From NCBI GenBank assembly GCA_023428375.1, contig JAEYYR010000001.1, positions 1 through 64,000 on the forward strand: DNA of 64,000 nucleotides, read 5' to 3'. Both the position numbers and the translations under genes were made by a program. Of this stretch, positions 17,653 to 26,639 are shown in pieces. Source of the stretch: a bacterium (GTDB lineage: Bacteria > Babelota > Babeliae > Babelales > Babelaceae). The notes under the pieces were generated by a model, which saw only the letters and a list, made by a program, of their open reading frames with translations, had not been told where the DNA came from and did not search any database. The first letter of the stretch is position 1, and the number at the start of each line of letters is the position of its first letter.

Positions 17653-17992
17653 TGACTGAGCCCCAGTTAATTGTCGCATCTGCACGGATGAAAACCACAT
17701 GATCTTCCCGTTGCATGAGCTTCTTGATTTCAGATATTATCGTTTCTTTAGTTACTGCTTTATCGTTAACAAAAAGCTTTCCTTCGTTGTTAATCGCTAT
17801 CACAATATCATCTTTACGACTCTCTGCTTCTTTTCTGTCACCTTGCGGCAATTGAACTTTGATACTATTATGCATCACCGGTACAGCAACCATGAATATT
17901 ATTAATAAGGTAAGTGCAGTATCAATCAATGGTGTTAAGGTAATCTCAGGTAATTGGTAATCACGTCGTCGACGAGAATTATAGCGCTTCAT
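17582..17992 (-). CDS. tolR: TolR/ExbD-type proton-channel protein
   Basis: A 136-aa protein, the usual TolR/ExbD length, with a basic N-terminus, one membrane helix containing the key Asp (LTPLIDTALTLLIIFMV) and a periplasmic domain (VFIRADATINWGSVNDLIQYLK). With TolQ it forms the proton-driven motor that energises TolA. It lies nine bases after tolQ. The 3' end overlaps the tolA frame. Confidence 0.9.
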   Translation of the reverse strand: MKRYNSRRRRDYQLPEITLTPLIDTALTLLIIFMVAVPVMHNSIKVQLPQGDRKEAESRKDDIVIAINNEGKLFVNDKAVTKETIISEIKKLMQREDHVVFIRADATINWGSVNDLIQYLKSIGGITHVALATKKR

Positions 17993-18001
17993 AGTTCACC
18001 A

Positions 18002-18688
18002 TTACCGAACAAAAATTTGACGCACTATCCAAGAACATGCATCGGTTAAGGAACTTAATTGAAAATCTAATTTACGTAATCTAATTTGCAAATAATGAAA
18101 CATCATGACCGCAGGAATAGCTACTAACAACCCTGCCAATGTGGTAATTAATGCTTCAGCAACACCAGGTGCAACCGTCACAATATCAGCAGATTGTTTT
18201 TCACTAATGCGTAAAAACGCATGAATCAATCCCCATACGGTACCAAATAAACCTAACAATGGTGAAACCGCAGCGGTAACTAATAAAATACCCATATACT
18301 CTTGTTGCTCTTGCATAGTTTCATCAAGTGTTTTATCCATCACTAATGAATACAATTCAAAATCACGTTCATTCAATTCGTTCTTTATCATAAATGGGGT
18401 ATGTAATAACGTTGTTACTGCAGTAATAACTTTATTAAAAAGAGCACCTGGCAAAGTATCTTTAAATTGTGCAGCAAAACTAATAAATCCATCAAAAGAT
18501 TTTATTTGTCCTAAATTCGCTGACGCTTGTTGCAATGTTTTTTCGTGATTATTAATAACCATTAATTTATAAAAAAATACTGACCAACAAATAAGCGACA
18601 TGCATAATAAAACGAGCAAGATTGCTATCGTTGCGCCATCAGATGCTTTTACAAGCTCCCACACAGAATTGCCAACCATAGTGTACAT
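18002..18688 (-). CDS. tolQ: TolQ/ExbB-type proton-channel protein
   Basis: A 228-aa membrane protein with three membrane helices in the MotA/TolQ/ExbB pattern. The conserved block ILLVTAAVSPLLGLFGTVWGLIHAF is present in two contiguous parts (VSPLLGLFGTVWGLI, then VAPGVAEALITTLAGLLVAIPAV). GAGG lies six bases before the ATG at 18688. It forms the pentameric stator around TolR. It is followed by tolR and tolA, and preceded 28 bases upstream by cca on the same strand. Confidence 0.92.
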   Translation of the reverse strand: MYTMVGNSVWELVKASDGATIAILLVLLCMSLICWSVFFYKLMVINNHEKTLQQASANLGQIKSFDGFISFAAQFKDTLPGALFNKVITAVTTLLHTPFMIKNELNERDFELYSLVMDKTLDETMQEQQEYMGILLVTAAVSPLLGLFGTVWGLIHAFLRISEKQSADIVTVAPGVAEALITTLAGLLVAIPAVMMFHYLQIRLRKLDFQLSSLTDACSWIVRQIFVR

Positions 18689-18716
18689 AGATACCTCTTC
18701 TCTTGTTGATCACGTG

Positions 18717-20147
18717 TTACAGTTTTTTTTCAAGTTTTTTAATGCCACTCATGACGCGTTTAATTAATTCACTCTTATCATGAATATTTTCTTCGATCTG
18801 TATTTCATAGGCACGCTTAACTAATGTACCGAGTATTGGCCCAGCTTCTACCATAGTTAATAAATCTCGTCCCTTTACAATAGGTTCTTCAGGTTTTTCA
18901 AACACACCATATTCACGAGCCCGTTCTGCAAATTTCATAATGTCTGCATCACGTTCTTTAGGAATATGTCTATCAACTTGTCTGCCGCGACGATCTGCAT
19001 CAGCAAGCAATGTTAATAACTCTAAATTAGTATGTGAGCTTAATTGTAGCGCTAATCGCTTATAAGCGCGAGCAGATGAATTATGCTTAACAAACATTCC
19101 TGGTGACATATGATGACGCACCAACAATGAAACGGTTCCAATTAATTCATGATTTTCTGTAATGCGCTTTAATAACGATTGAGCAAAAGGAACGCCGGCA
19201 ATTTCATGTTCATAACTTCGCAAGCGACCATCAATCATTCGCGTTGTTGTAGCTTTTCCTAAATCATGACACAACACGCCGTACAATAATTTTAAATGCG
19301 TCATTCTATCAAGACCGGTATTCGTTGCTGCAATATCAATTGCTTGCATCGTATGTTCAAACACATCACCTTCAGGATGCCATGCAGGTTCTTGTGGAAC
19401 ATTAGATAAAATCGCAAGTTCTGGCAACAATTCCTTCAATCGACTAATCGATTGATACCAGCGTAACCCTAATGAAGGTTTTTTAGATAATAAAAATAAT
19501 TTTTCAAATTCTTGTTCAATGCGTTCACGTGAAATTTCTGTAAGATCCATTTTCTTGCATACTTCAGTTAATGCTTCATCAGGAAGCATTTCAAATCGAC
19601 TAATAAATTGTACAACGCGAAAAAAACGTAACGGATCTTGTATAAAAAAATAGGGATCAGGTGATCGTAAAACTTTTTGTTCAATATCACGTAATCCATT
19701 AAACGGATCAATTAATTCATTGGTATGCATATTTATAGCCATGGCATTCATCGTAAGATCACGGCGTTTTAATGCTTCTTCAATTGTTAATGAAGTATCA
19801 ATATGCACCACGGGTTTACGACCAGCTGCATCACTACGCGGTAAAGACCAATCAACAGGAATGGTAAATGAACGTAATACGCCAAAAGATTTTCCGACTA
19901 AATCAACGGGAATAAAATTTTCTAAAAGTGTGCGCAATGGTTCAAGCTCAATACCATGCACTTCAATATCATAATCTTTGATAGGTAATTGCAGTACAAT
20001 ATCTCTCACGCTACCACCGACAAGATAGGCGCGTGCACCTTGTTGTTGCAATGCTTGCAAAATATCACGCAAACCGGGATACTGCGAAAACAACGCATTC
20101 ATTTGTGCTTCGATTAATGCTTGATATGCTGTATTAATATTATTCAT
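18717..20147 (-). CDS. cca: CCA tRNA nucleotidyltransferase with HD domain
   Basis: A 476-aa protein of the class II nucleotidyltransferase family. The head has GGSVRD (about 42-47), DYDIEV with the two metal-binding Asp, and RRDLTMNAMA; the RNA-binding neck has QDPLRFFRVVQF and SRERIEQEFEKL. A C-terminal HD phosphohydrolase domain has LLYGVLCHDLGKAT and VRHHMSPG. It adds or repairs the 3' CCA of tRNAs, and the HD part probably acts on 2',3'-cyclic phosphates. The tRNAs in this window already encode CCA, so repair is the likely main role here. It is upstream of tolQ. Confidence 0.92.
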   Translation of the reverse strand: MNNINTAYQALIEAQMNALFSQYPGLRDILQALQQQGARAYLVGGSVRDIVLQLPIKDYDIEVHGIELEPLRTLLENFIPVDLVGKSFGVLRSFTIPVDWSLPRSDAAGRKPVVHIDTSLTIEEALKRRDLTMNAMAINMHTNELIDPFNGLRDIEQKVLRSPDPYFFIQDPLRFFRVVQFISRFEMLPDEALTEVCKKMDLTEISRERIEQEFEKLFLLSKKPSLGLRWYQSISRLKELLPELAILSNVPQEPAWHPEGDVFEHTMQAIDIAATNTGLDRMTHLKLLYGVLCHDLGKATTTRMIDGRLRSYEHEIAGVPFAQSLLKRITENHELIGTVSLLVRHHMSPGMFVKHNSSARAYKRLALQLSSHTNLELLTLLADADRRGRQVDRHIPKERDADIMKFAERAREYGVFEKPEEPIVKGRDLLTMVEAGPILGTLVKRAYEIQIEENIHDKSELIKRVMSGIKKLEKKL

Positions 20148-20237
20148 TTCACCACTTATTCATCACGTGCAAGTATACGAAAAAAAACTTTTTGTTTAAA
20201 CTGTTGCCGTTAAAAATTTTCTTGTAAAGGATCAATT

Positions 20238-21035
20238 ATGTTGTATAGTATCTCGTTTTTACTACTTTGCACAATGGTTTTCAATAGTGATTGCTACACC
20301 TTTTCTTGGAAAAATTTAAATCCATTTAAAGGTGAAATTATTGAAGATAAACCATTCCAAAAAGAATATGATTTTGATGAAGGTGGCGAAGTTACCATCG
20401 AAAACAAAATTGGTAACATCACTGTCAAAGGTTGGACACAAAAAAAGATTCGCCTAGAAGCACGAAAAAAGGGAACGAATGATGAAGTGTATTACACCAG
20501 CATGAGCATTAAAATAAATAATAAAACAGCCTATATAACTACCGTTGCTGAAGACCAAGATGATATTGCTGAAGTTGAATACTTTTTATATGTGCCAAAC
20601 CAAACATCGGTAAAAGCGCGGACTAAGGATGGTAAAATAAAAACCGAAAAAATTGATGCGCTCGTTGATTTGATCACAGAAAATGGAGACGTTTCAGTCG
20701 ATGCAATTAACAGTGTGCAAGCAAAAGCCTTAAACGGTACCGTGAAATTAAAATTACGTCGCCTAGCACCAAATGGTTATGCATTTATTGAATCGTATAA
20801 TGATAGCAATCTTTTCTTAGCTAATACGCTGAATACAAATCTTCGCTTGAAGACACTTGGCAAAAATAGCAAAATTGAAAGTGATATGTATCTTACGGTT
20901 GAGCCAATCACCACTAAATTAAATAAAGAATCATGGGAACGTGTAAAACGTGATGTTAAAGCGACTATTGGCACAGGAGACGCACCAATTACCGTTGATG
21001 TTATTAAGGGAAATATTAAAATAACAGAATTATAA
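20238..21035 (+). CDS. Exported DUF4097-like beta-repeat protein
   Basis: A 265-aa protein with signal peptide and AAAGGATCAATT before the ATG. The segment EVTIENKIGNITVKGW, then repeats DGKIKTEKIDALVDLITENGDVSVDAI and LNGTVKLKLR, matches the DUF4097/DUF4098 pattern of a right-handed beta-helix-like fold called a putative adhesin. The biochemical role is unknown. It is a single gene, divergent from cca and convergent with tRNA-Ala. Confidence 0.72.
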   Translation: MLYSISFLLLCTMVFNSDCYTFSWKNLNPFKGEIIEDKPFQKEYDFDEGGEVTIENKIGNITVKGWTQKKIRLEARKKGTNDEVYYTSMSIKINNKTAYITTVAEDQDDIAEVEYFLYVPNQTSVKARTKDGKIKTEKIDALVDLITENGDVSVDAINSVQAKALNGTVKLKLRRLAPNGYAFIESYNDSNLFLANTLNTNLRLKTLGKNSKIESDMYLTVEPITTKLNKESWERVKRDVKATIGTGDAPITVDVIKGNIKITEL

Positions 21036-21039
21036 TTTT

Positions 21040-21115
21040 TGGTGGAGCTGACCGGGGTCGAACCGGTGACCTCATGAATGCCATCCATGCGCTCTGCCAG
21101 CTGAGCTACAGCCCC
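21040..21115 (-). tRNA. tRNA-Ala (GGC)
   Basis: A 76-base cloverleaf with encoded CCA. The acceptor stem is GGGGCTG/CAGCTCC and contains the G3-U70 pair that identifies tRNA-Ala. The anticodon loop ATGGCAT gives GGC. It lies between the DUF4097-like gene and dsbD. Confidence 0.96.
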
Positions 21116-21171
21116 AACAATACATAAAGTTTAAAATATTGAATAAAAATTGCAACCAACAAAGGAATCGT

Positions 21172-22926
21172 ATGTGGTCAATAGTACCGATTATTCTCTT
21201 CTCCGCTTATACTTGGAGCAGCGAACCTGAGATCAAATCTAATCAGATGATGATTGATGCGAGTAAGCATCAGATAGTATTCACAATTCCATTAGAAAAA
21301 GATGAAATTGTAATAAAAGATACCTTAACTTTTTCGACTAATATTGAAAACGCTTCTATTGATTGGACCAGCGAAGACCAAGCTGTGCAGCACTATGAAC
21401 CATCTTTTAAACGTTCATTAATGGGCTATACCAATAATCCTACCTTCACCGTAACGATTAATCATGCTGGTGCAAAATCTGTAACCGATCCATTGCTACA
21501 TGTTGGATATTTGACCAATAAATCTGATCAAGCGGTACAGTTTGATTTGCCCCTTTCAATTAATACGACTAACTCAGTTGAAGAATCTAAACAATCAGCG
21601 AGTATAACAACACAACCTCTCAATCAAGAAAATCAATCTTTGATAGCTCGTATTGAATTAACCGTTACCGGTTTATTTGATAAAGCGAAAAATTCAATCA
21701 AAGAGTTGGTTACCACAACGCAATCACCATTTATCCGTTTGATTCTGGTGTTCTTGATGGGTGTTTTGATGAGTTTGACTCCTTGTATTTATCCGATGAT
21801 TCCTATTACCGTCGGCATTTTACAGACTAGTGCAAGCAAATCAGTATTTAAAAACTTCTTGTTGGCGCTCAGTTATACCTTTGGACAAGCAACTACTTTT
21901 GCAATGCTTGGATTCCTTGCTGCAACGGGAAGTACACAATTTGGCATGCTGTTAGGTAATCCATATTTTGTTCTGTTTTTAGTAGCATTTTTGACCTACA
22001 TGGCAGGATCAATGTTTGGATTTTATGAAATATATATTCCAAATTTTTTACAATCTAATAATACGTCGGTACAAGGTGGCTCATTTATTTCCGCGTTCCT
22101 TTTCGGTGCAATTAGCGGTAGTGTTGCGTCCCCTTGCTTATCTCCCGGCTTGTTGCTCTTATTAAGCATTGTAGCAACCCTTGGCAATATCTTCCTTGGT
22201 ATTGCAATGTTGTTTTGCTTTGGTCTTGGAACCGCATTTCCGTTATTGATTATTGGTACCTTTTCAAGCTCGTTAAGTGTTTTACCAAAAGCTGGTATGT
22301 GGATGATCGAAGTCAAAAAGATATTCGGATTCATGCTTATTACCATGTGTTTCTATTATCTCAGCGCAATTTTGCCATGGCACATTGTTTTAGCTCTATT
22401 TACCTGCTTCTTGTTGGCACTTGGTGTATGGACCATTGTTACCATCCAACCGTGGTATGGCAAAATGCATAAATGGTATTGCTCCATCTTAGGAATTATT
22501 TTGCTGGTTGCTAGCGGTTTTAGTGGTTACCAAGCTGCAAAAGCATTCTTAACGAATGAAACACCTGAATTTCATTGGCATTCATCCTATGACTCTGCTA
22601 AAGAAAAAGCACTTGAAATGAATGGTTTAGTGTTGCTTGATTTTGGCGCAAGTTGGTGCACCGCATGTAAAGAAATTGAACACAAAATTTTGCAGAATCC
22701 AAAAGTTATTCAAGCATTATCACATATTGCTATAGCTCATATTGATTGCACCAATCCGGCTGCAGAATCATGCGCTCAAATCCAAAAGGATTATGCGATA
22801 AAAGGTTATCCTACATTGATCTTGGTAGATCCTGCAACGGGTACCGCAATTAAACATTGGAGTGCTGAAGCATTAGAGCTTGGTGTTGATGGATTTATTC
22901 ACGATATTATTAACTGTTGTCATTGA
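21172..22926 (+). CDS. dsbD: Thiol:disulfide interchange protein DsbD
   Basis: The ATG at 21172 is chosen (AAAGGAATCGT upstream, signal peptide MWSIVPIILFSAY) over a TTG at 21139. The 584-aa product has an N-terminal periplasmic domain, eight or so membrane helices with the two conserved Cys (LTPCIYPMIP and VASPCLSPG), and a C-terminal thioredoxin-like domain with CTAC (FGASWCTACKEIEH). DsbD carries electrons from cytoplasmic thioredoxin to the periplasm. Many exported proteins in this window are Cys-rich, so a disulfide-reducing partner fits. trxB is also in the window. Confidence 0.92.
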   Translation: MWSIVPIILFSAYTWSSEPEIKSNQMMIDASKHQIVFTIPLEKDEIVIKDTLTFSTNIENASIDWTSEDQAVQHYEPSFKRSLMGYTNNPTFTVTINHAGAKSVTDPLLHVGYLTNKSDQAVQFDLPLSINTTNSVEESKQSASITTQPLNQENQSLIARIELTVTGLFDKAKNSIKELVTTTQSPFIRLILVFLMGVLMSLTPCIYPMIPITVGILQTSASKSVFKNFLLALSYTFGQATTFAMLGFLAATGSTQFGMLLGNPYFVLFLVAFLTYMAGSMFGFYEIYIPNFLQSNNTSVQGGSFISAFLFGAISGSVASPCLSPGLLLLLSIVATLGNIFLGIAMLFCFGLGTAFPLLIIGTFSSSLSVLPKAGMWMIEVKKIFGFMLITMCFYYLSAILPWHIVLALFTCFLLALGVWTIVTIQPWYGKMHKWYCSILGIILLVASGFSGYQAAKAFLTNETPEFHWHSSYDSAKEKALEMNGLVLLDFGASWCTACKEIEHKILQNPKVIQALSHIAIAHIDCTNPAAESCAQIQKDYAIKGYPTLILVDPATGTAIKHWSAEALELGVDGFIHDIINCCH

Positions 22927-22927
22927 T

Positions 22928-22960
22928 TAAAAAGGGGCGCAGTGAGCGCCCCTTAGTTTT
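22928..22960. terminator. Bidirectional terminator between dsbD and hpf
   Basis: The stem AAGGGGCGC/GCGCCCCTT has an AGTGA loop. AGTTTT follows on the plus strand and a five-T run on the minus strand, serving both convergent genes. Confidence 0.9.
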
Positions 22961-23378
22961 ATTCTGATTCTTCGTCTTCTTCTAAGTCTTTATTAATTTC
23001 TTCTTCAGTTGGCAGATCATCATATTTATGAGCTAATAATTCTGGAACTTCACCTGAATGCTGTACGCCTTGCTTCTCATCATGGACATACTTTTCTTTT
23101 TGCTTGCGCAACATTTCGTAAGCATCGTCGATTGCTGTGCTAATAACTTGGTACATGTCAGGACCAAACTTTTCAACATACACATCATAGCGTGGGGATT
23201 TAATGAGTACACTTGTACGGTGATGTGCGCGAAGATCATGAGGTTCAAGAACAACTTCTAACGCAACGGGATCTCGCTCATACGACAAAAATTCTTCAAC
23301 TTTTGCTAATTGCTTTTCGATATAAGAATCTAATACCGGCGTATGCTCCATATGACGAAAGGTAATTCGTTTTTGCAT
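22959..23378 (-). CDS. hpf: Ribosome hibernation/stress factor (HPF/RaiA family)
   Basis: A 139-aa protein with AGGAGACTATT before the ATG. It has the family pattern ITFRHMEHTPVLDSYIEKQLAKVEEFL at the start (in parts), then VVLEPHDLRAHHRTSVLIKSP and YQVISTAIDDAYEMLRKQKEK. This is the one-domain form; the last 40 residues are a highly acidic tail instead of the dimerising domain of long HPF. The family binds the decoding centre of idle ribosomes. The His/Arg substitutions near the rRNA-binding face were not examined. Confidence 0.8.
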   Translation of the reverse strand: MQKRITFRHMEHTPVLDSYIEKQLAKVEEFLSYERDPVALEVVLEPHDLRAHHRTSVLIKSPRYDVYVEKFGPDMYQVISTAIDDAYEMLRKQKEKYVHDEKQGVQHSGEVPELLAHKYDDLPTEEEINKDLEEDEESE

Positions 23379-23453
23379 AATAGTCTCCTATGTGATACAA
23401 ATTAGAATATATGAGCCAAGTGTAAAAAAACAAATTAATCAACAACGCACTCA

Positions 23454-24500
23454 ATGTTTATCCCAATTATATTATTTACCTTTCATCTATTTATGCAAAG
23501 CACAGAAAAAATTATAGCTCTTGAGAATTACCTATCAAATCTCTCTAATAAAAATGCCTTAAGTGGTTCCATATTGATCGCTCATAAAAGCGACATCCAA
23601 TTTGAAAAAAGTTATGGCCATGCGGATATCAAAAATAAGTTGCCTAATGAATTGAATACCATTTTTAAAATAGCATCAATAACAAAACCAGTTACGGCAA
23701 CTGCCATATTTCAATTGCAAGAAAAAAAACTATTATCTCTAGATGATCCATTAAGTACATTCATTTCTGATTTTCCAAACGGAGATAAAATTTGTATAAA
23801 GCATTTATTAAGTCATACTTCAGGTATACCAGATGTCTCTGCTCTTCCAGAATTCTCTACATTAAAAAATAACTATACTAATCCTAAGAAGACATCTGAA
23901 TTAATAAAACGCTTAGAAATACAGTTTGTGCCTGGATCAAAACACTCATATTCGAGTTCCAATTATTTAATCTTGGCCTATATTATTGAACTAGTCTCTC
24001 AATCGTCCTATGAAGAATACATATCTCATAATATTTTAATACCAGCCGATATGAGTAATTCGTTTTTTTATCCCCAAGATCAAGAAAAAAATAATATTGC
24101 ACTTGGTTATGTTAAAGAAAATGATATACAAGAAGCATCATTCCTTCACATGAGTTGGCCAAGCGGCTCAGGTGGCCTTTATTCTAATATCCATGATTTA
24201 TTAAAATTTAGTCGTGCATTAGATACTAATATACTCATATCATCAGAATCATTTCATCAAATGTCTTCTGTCACCATACCAATGGACCATGAAGAAATGG
24301 GATATGGTTATGGCTATGAGATCGGTCAATTACAAAATAAAAAATATATTGGACATCCTGGCAAAATGTTTGGCTTTTCCACCTACTTTTTAAAATTTCC
24401 GGATGAAGAATTAACAATTATTTTATTAGAAAATTTAGAAGATTCTTTACAAAATACCAAACAAAAAATTTTAACTATCGCTTCATTACATTTGAATTAA
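23454..24500 (+). CDS. Exported serine hydrolase (class C beta-lactamase/PBP4* fold)
   Basis: A 348-aa protein with an N-terminal hydrophobic segment (MFIPIILFTFHLF) that looks like a signal peptide. The nucleophile motif SITK is at 75-78, followed by HLLSHTSGIPD and PGSKHSYSSSNY; the Tyr-x-Asn box reads Tyr-Ser-Ser (166-168) instead. A C-terminal HPG box (GHPGKMFGF) completes the family pattern. Such enzymes act on peptides, esters or cell-wall fragments. There is no clear ribosome site. It stands alone with a terminator. Confidence 0.85.
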   Translation: MFIPIILFTFHLFMQSTEKIIALENYLSNLSNKNALSGSILIAHKSDIQFEKSYGHADIKNKLPNELNTIFKIASITKPVTATAIFQLQEKKLLSLDDPLSTFISDFPNGDKICIKHLLSHTSGIPDVSALPEFSTLKNNYTNPKKTSELIKRLEIQFVPGSKHSYSSSNYLILAYIIELVSQSSYEEYISHNILIPADMSNSFFYPQDQEKNNIALGYVKENDIQEASFLHMSWPSGSGGLYSNIHDLLKFSRALDTNILISSESFHQMSSVTIPMDHEEMGYGYGYEIGQLQNKKYIGHPGKMFGFSTYFLKFPDEELTIILLENLEDSLQNTKQKILTIASLHLN

Positions 24501-24525
24501 AAAAGGCTCTTAAAAGAGCCTTTTT
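24499..24525. terminator. Bidirectional terminator after the serine hydrolase gene
   Basis: The stem AAAAGGCTCT/AGAGCCTTTT with loop TAAA has T runs on both strands, between two convergent genes. Confidence 0.9.
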
Positions 24526-24532
24526 ATAAGTA

Positions 24533-25231
24533 TTATTCTTCCGTCATTTTCAACATTCGATATTGTTTATCAAACTCATCTTTATCTGCTTGTGAAAATA
24601 AAACAATATAAATTTGCTTTAAGGATGTTTCAGGATTTTGTCGAACATAATCCATTATAGTTTTGAGTGGTGATGCTACCGCTAAATTTTTAGGACACGC
24701 ATAAATACCCGAACTTATAAATGGAAATGCTATGGATGAGAATCCTTCGCTGTCCGCAAGTCTTAAACTGTTAAGATAAGCACCACGCAACAAATCACTG
24801 CGCTCAGAACCATTGGTTACAATTCTACAATCTGGACCAACTGCATGTATAATTTTTTTAATACCTTTTTTTGACAGGTCAAAACTATCCGTGATACATG
24901 CTTTACCAACGGGGCAACGTACTCCTTGAGAGTCAGCGGGAAATTTATTGCAAGCCATTTGCAAGTCATTCCACCCAGATGTTTTAAAAATAGCTCCGCA
25001 TACTCCAGCGCCACCTTGCAATTCCTTGTTTGCCGCATTAACGATTACATCGACATTTTTTTCAGTGATATCACCTACTTCTATAATAAGTTCAGTAGAA
25101 GGAGATAAAGAGATAATAGTTTTGCCGGATATACGATCGCCCAGCGTGTGCAAGACATTTTCAAAAGCAATAATTGATTCATCTATAGAAGCAGATAATA
25201 AAAACGGGAATATCAACACTAAAAAATACAT
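24533..25231 (-). CDS. Exported macro-domain protein
   Basis: The ATG at 25231 is chosen because AAAGGACAGTT is just upstream and it opens a signal peptide (MYFLVLIFPFLLSAS); an in-frame ATG at 25264 has none. The 232-aa product is a macro domain: GDITEKNVDVIVNAANKEL, then GGAGVCGAIFKTSG, and AFPFISSGIYACP. Macro domains bind ADP-ribose, and many remove ADP-ribose from proteins or hydrolyse its esters. Export is unusual, because the substrate is normally cytoplasmic; the protein could act on a host cell. The Cys in GGAGVCGAI replaces the usual Asp/Ala. Confidence 0.85.
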   Translation of the reverse strand: MYFLVLIFPFLLSASIDESIIAFENVLHTLGDRISGKTIISLSPSTELIIEVGDITEKNVDVIVNAANKELQGGAGVCGAIFKTSGWNDLQMACNKFPADSQGVRCPVGKACITDSFDLSKKGIKKIIHAVGPDCRIVTNGSERSDLLRGAYLNSLRLADSEGFSSIAFPFISSGIYACPKNLAVASPLKTIMDYVRQNPETSLKQIYIVLFSQADKDEFDKQYRMLKMTEE

Positions 25232-25298
25232 AACTGTCCTTTCATTTATTCTTAAAATAAACATGTGCTCAATTCACTATCAATAAAAAGATATTATT

Positions 25299-25324
25299 AA
25301 AAAGGCTCCCGATTTGGGAGCCTT
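25299..25324 (-). terminator. Terminator of der
   Basis: The stem AAGGCTCCC/GGGAGCCTT with a five-base loop is followed by TTTTT on the minus strand, five bases after the der stop codon. Confidence 0.92.
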
Positions 25325-25328
25325 AAAA

Positions 25329-26639
25329 TTACTTTGTAACTACAAATTTTACTGGTACACCAATAAGATCGTAATTATCACGCAACACGTTCTCAAAGAA
25401 TTTGAGCTGTGATTCTTCAAAATACTGTGGATAATTAACACGTAGTTTTAAGGTCAATGGAGCAGATGCAATTTGCTTAACACTAAAAACTTTCAAGAAT
25501 TGTTCGTTTCGCACTAACGGACGTTTCAATAATTCTGAAACAAACAATTGATGTACTTGTTCAACAGGTAACTGTACAGTATAACGTTGATATACTTCCG
25601 TTATAAGTGGCAATAATTTACCAACATTTTTTCCTGTCTTACATGAAAGTCGCAACACCGGAACTTTATCAATTAAATGTTTATACAATTCAAAACTGCT
25701 CTTCATTTCTGTGTTATCAAGTTCAGTTTCAATATCAACTTTATTAAGCACAATAATGAGTGATTTATAATGCTGTTCAAAAGCATAGAATGCTAGTTTA
25801 AGTTCTTGATCAACTAAATCCGAATCGTGAGCATCGATTACGAGCACAACAATGTCTGCATTCTTCATTGCTTCAAATGAGCTTTTTACCATCAACGGCT
25901 CGATTTCTCCGCCGACTGAACGTTTTCTACGAATACCGGGCGTATCAGCGATATCAAGCGCTTCTTTATAGAAAGTAATTCGCTCATGAATCGCTTCGCG
26001 CGTGGTTCCAGGCACATCAGAAACGATAGTACGTTCTTGACCCAAAATTGCATTCATTAATGAAGATTTGCCCGCATTAGGGCGTCCAATAAAAACTACC
26101 TTGCTTGTTGGTTCCTCAGCTTTTTGCGTGCTTCCACGATTAACATGTGAAACGATCCAATCAAGAATCTCGTTCATCCCTTTACCTTGAGATGCTGCAA
26201 CATGCACCATGTCAGAAAAACCTAATGAAGGCCATTCATATTCATAATCACGGGATTCTTTGGTATCAACCTTATTCACGACTAATAAAACTTGTTTTTT
26301 ATTTTTATGAAGAAACTGTGATAATTCACGGTCAAATGGCGTCATGCCAAGTGCACCATCAACCACAAACAAGACTAAGTCTGCATCAAGCGCGGTTTTA
26401 ATAGCACGCTCTCTCACTGCTTGTTCAATAGGATCTTTAGAAACTTTTAAATCGATACCACCAGTATCCATTAACTCAAATTGTTTCCCTTGCCATTCAA
26501 CCGTATCTTTCAATACGTCTCGCGTAACACCTTCATAATCTAAAGTGATACTTTTAACGGATGTTGATAAACGATTAAACAGGGTGGATTTACCAACGTT
26601 TACTCGACCTGCGATTGCTACACGAACTAAATTACTCAT
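25329..26639 (-). CDS. der: Ribosome assembly GTPase Der (EngA)
   Basis: A 436-aa protein with two GTPase domains in tandem. The first has GRVNVGKST, DTGG and NKVD; the second has GRPNAGKSS, DTPG and NKVD. A C-terminal KH-like domain follows (LKLRVNYPQYFEESQLKFFENVLR). Length and order are standard. Der is needed for late assembly of the large ribosomal subunit. The start overlaps the 3' end of dnaX by eight bases, so the two are translated together. Confidence 0.95.
   Translation of the reverse strand: MSNLVRVAIAGRVNVGKSTLFNRLSTSVKSITLDYEGVTRDVLKDTVEWQGKQFELMDTGGIDLKVSKDPIEQAVRERAIKTALDADLVLFVVDGALGMTPFDRELSQFLHKNKKQVLLVVNKVDTKESRDYEYEWPSLGFSDMVHVAASQGKGMNEILDWIVSHVNRGSTQKAEEPTSKVVFIGRPNAGKSSLMNAILGQERTIVSDVPGTTREAIHERITFYKEALDIADTPGIRRKRSVGGEIEPLMVKSSFEAMKNADIVVLVIDAHDSDLVDQELKLAFYAFEQHYKSLIIVLNKVDIETELDNTEMKSSFELYKHLIDKVPVLRLSCKTGKNVGKLLPLITEVYQRYTVQLPVEQVHQLFVSELLKRPLVRNEQFLKVFSVKQIASAPLTLKLRVNYPQYFEESQLKFFENVLRDNYDLIGVPVKFVVTK

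Noticed and set aside
20777..21088. Minus-strand frame beginning MDGIHEVTGSTPVSSTK
   Set aside because: It is read through tRNA-Ala and antisense to the DUF4097-like gene; the start is a typical chance tRNA translation.
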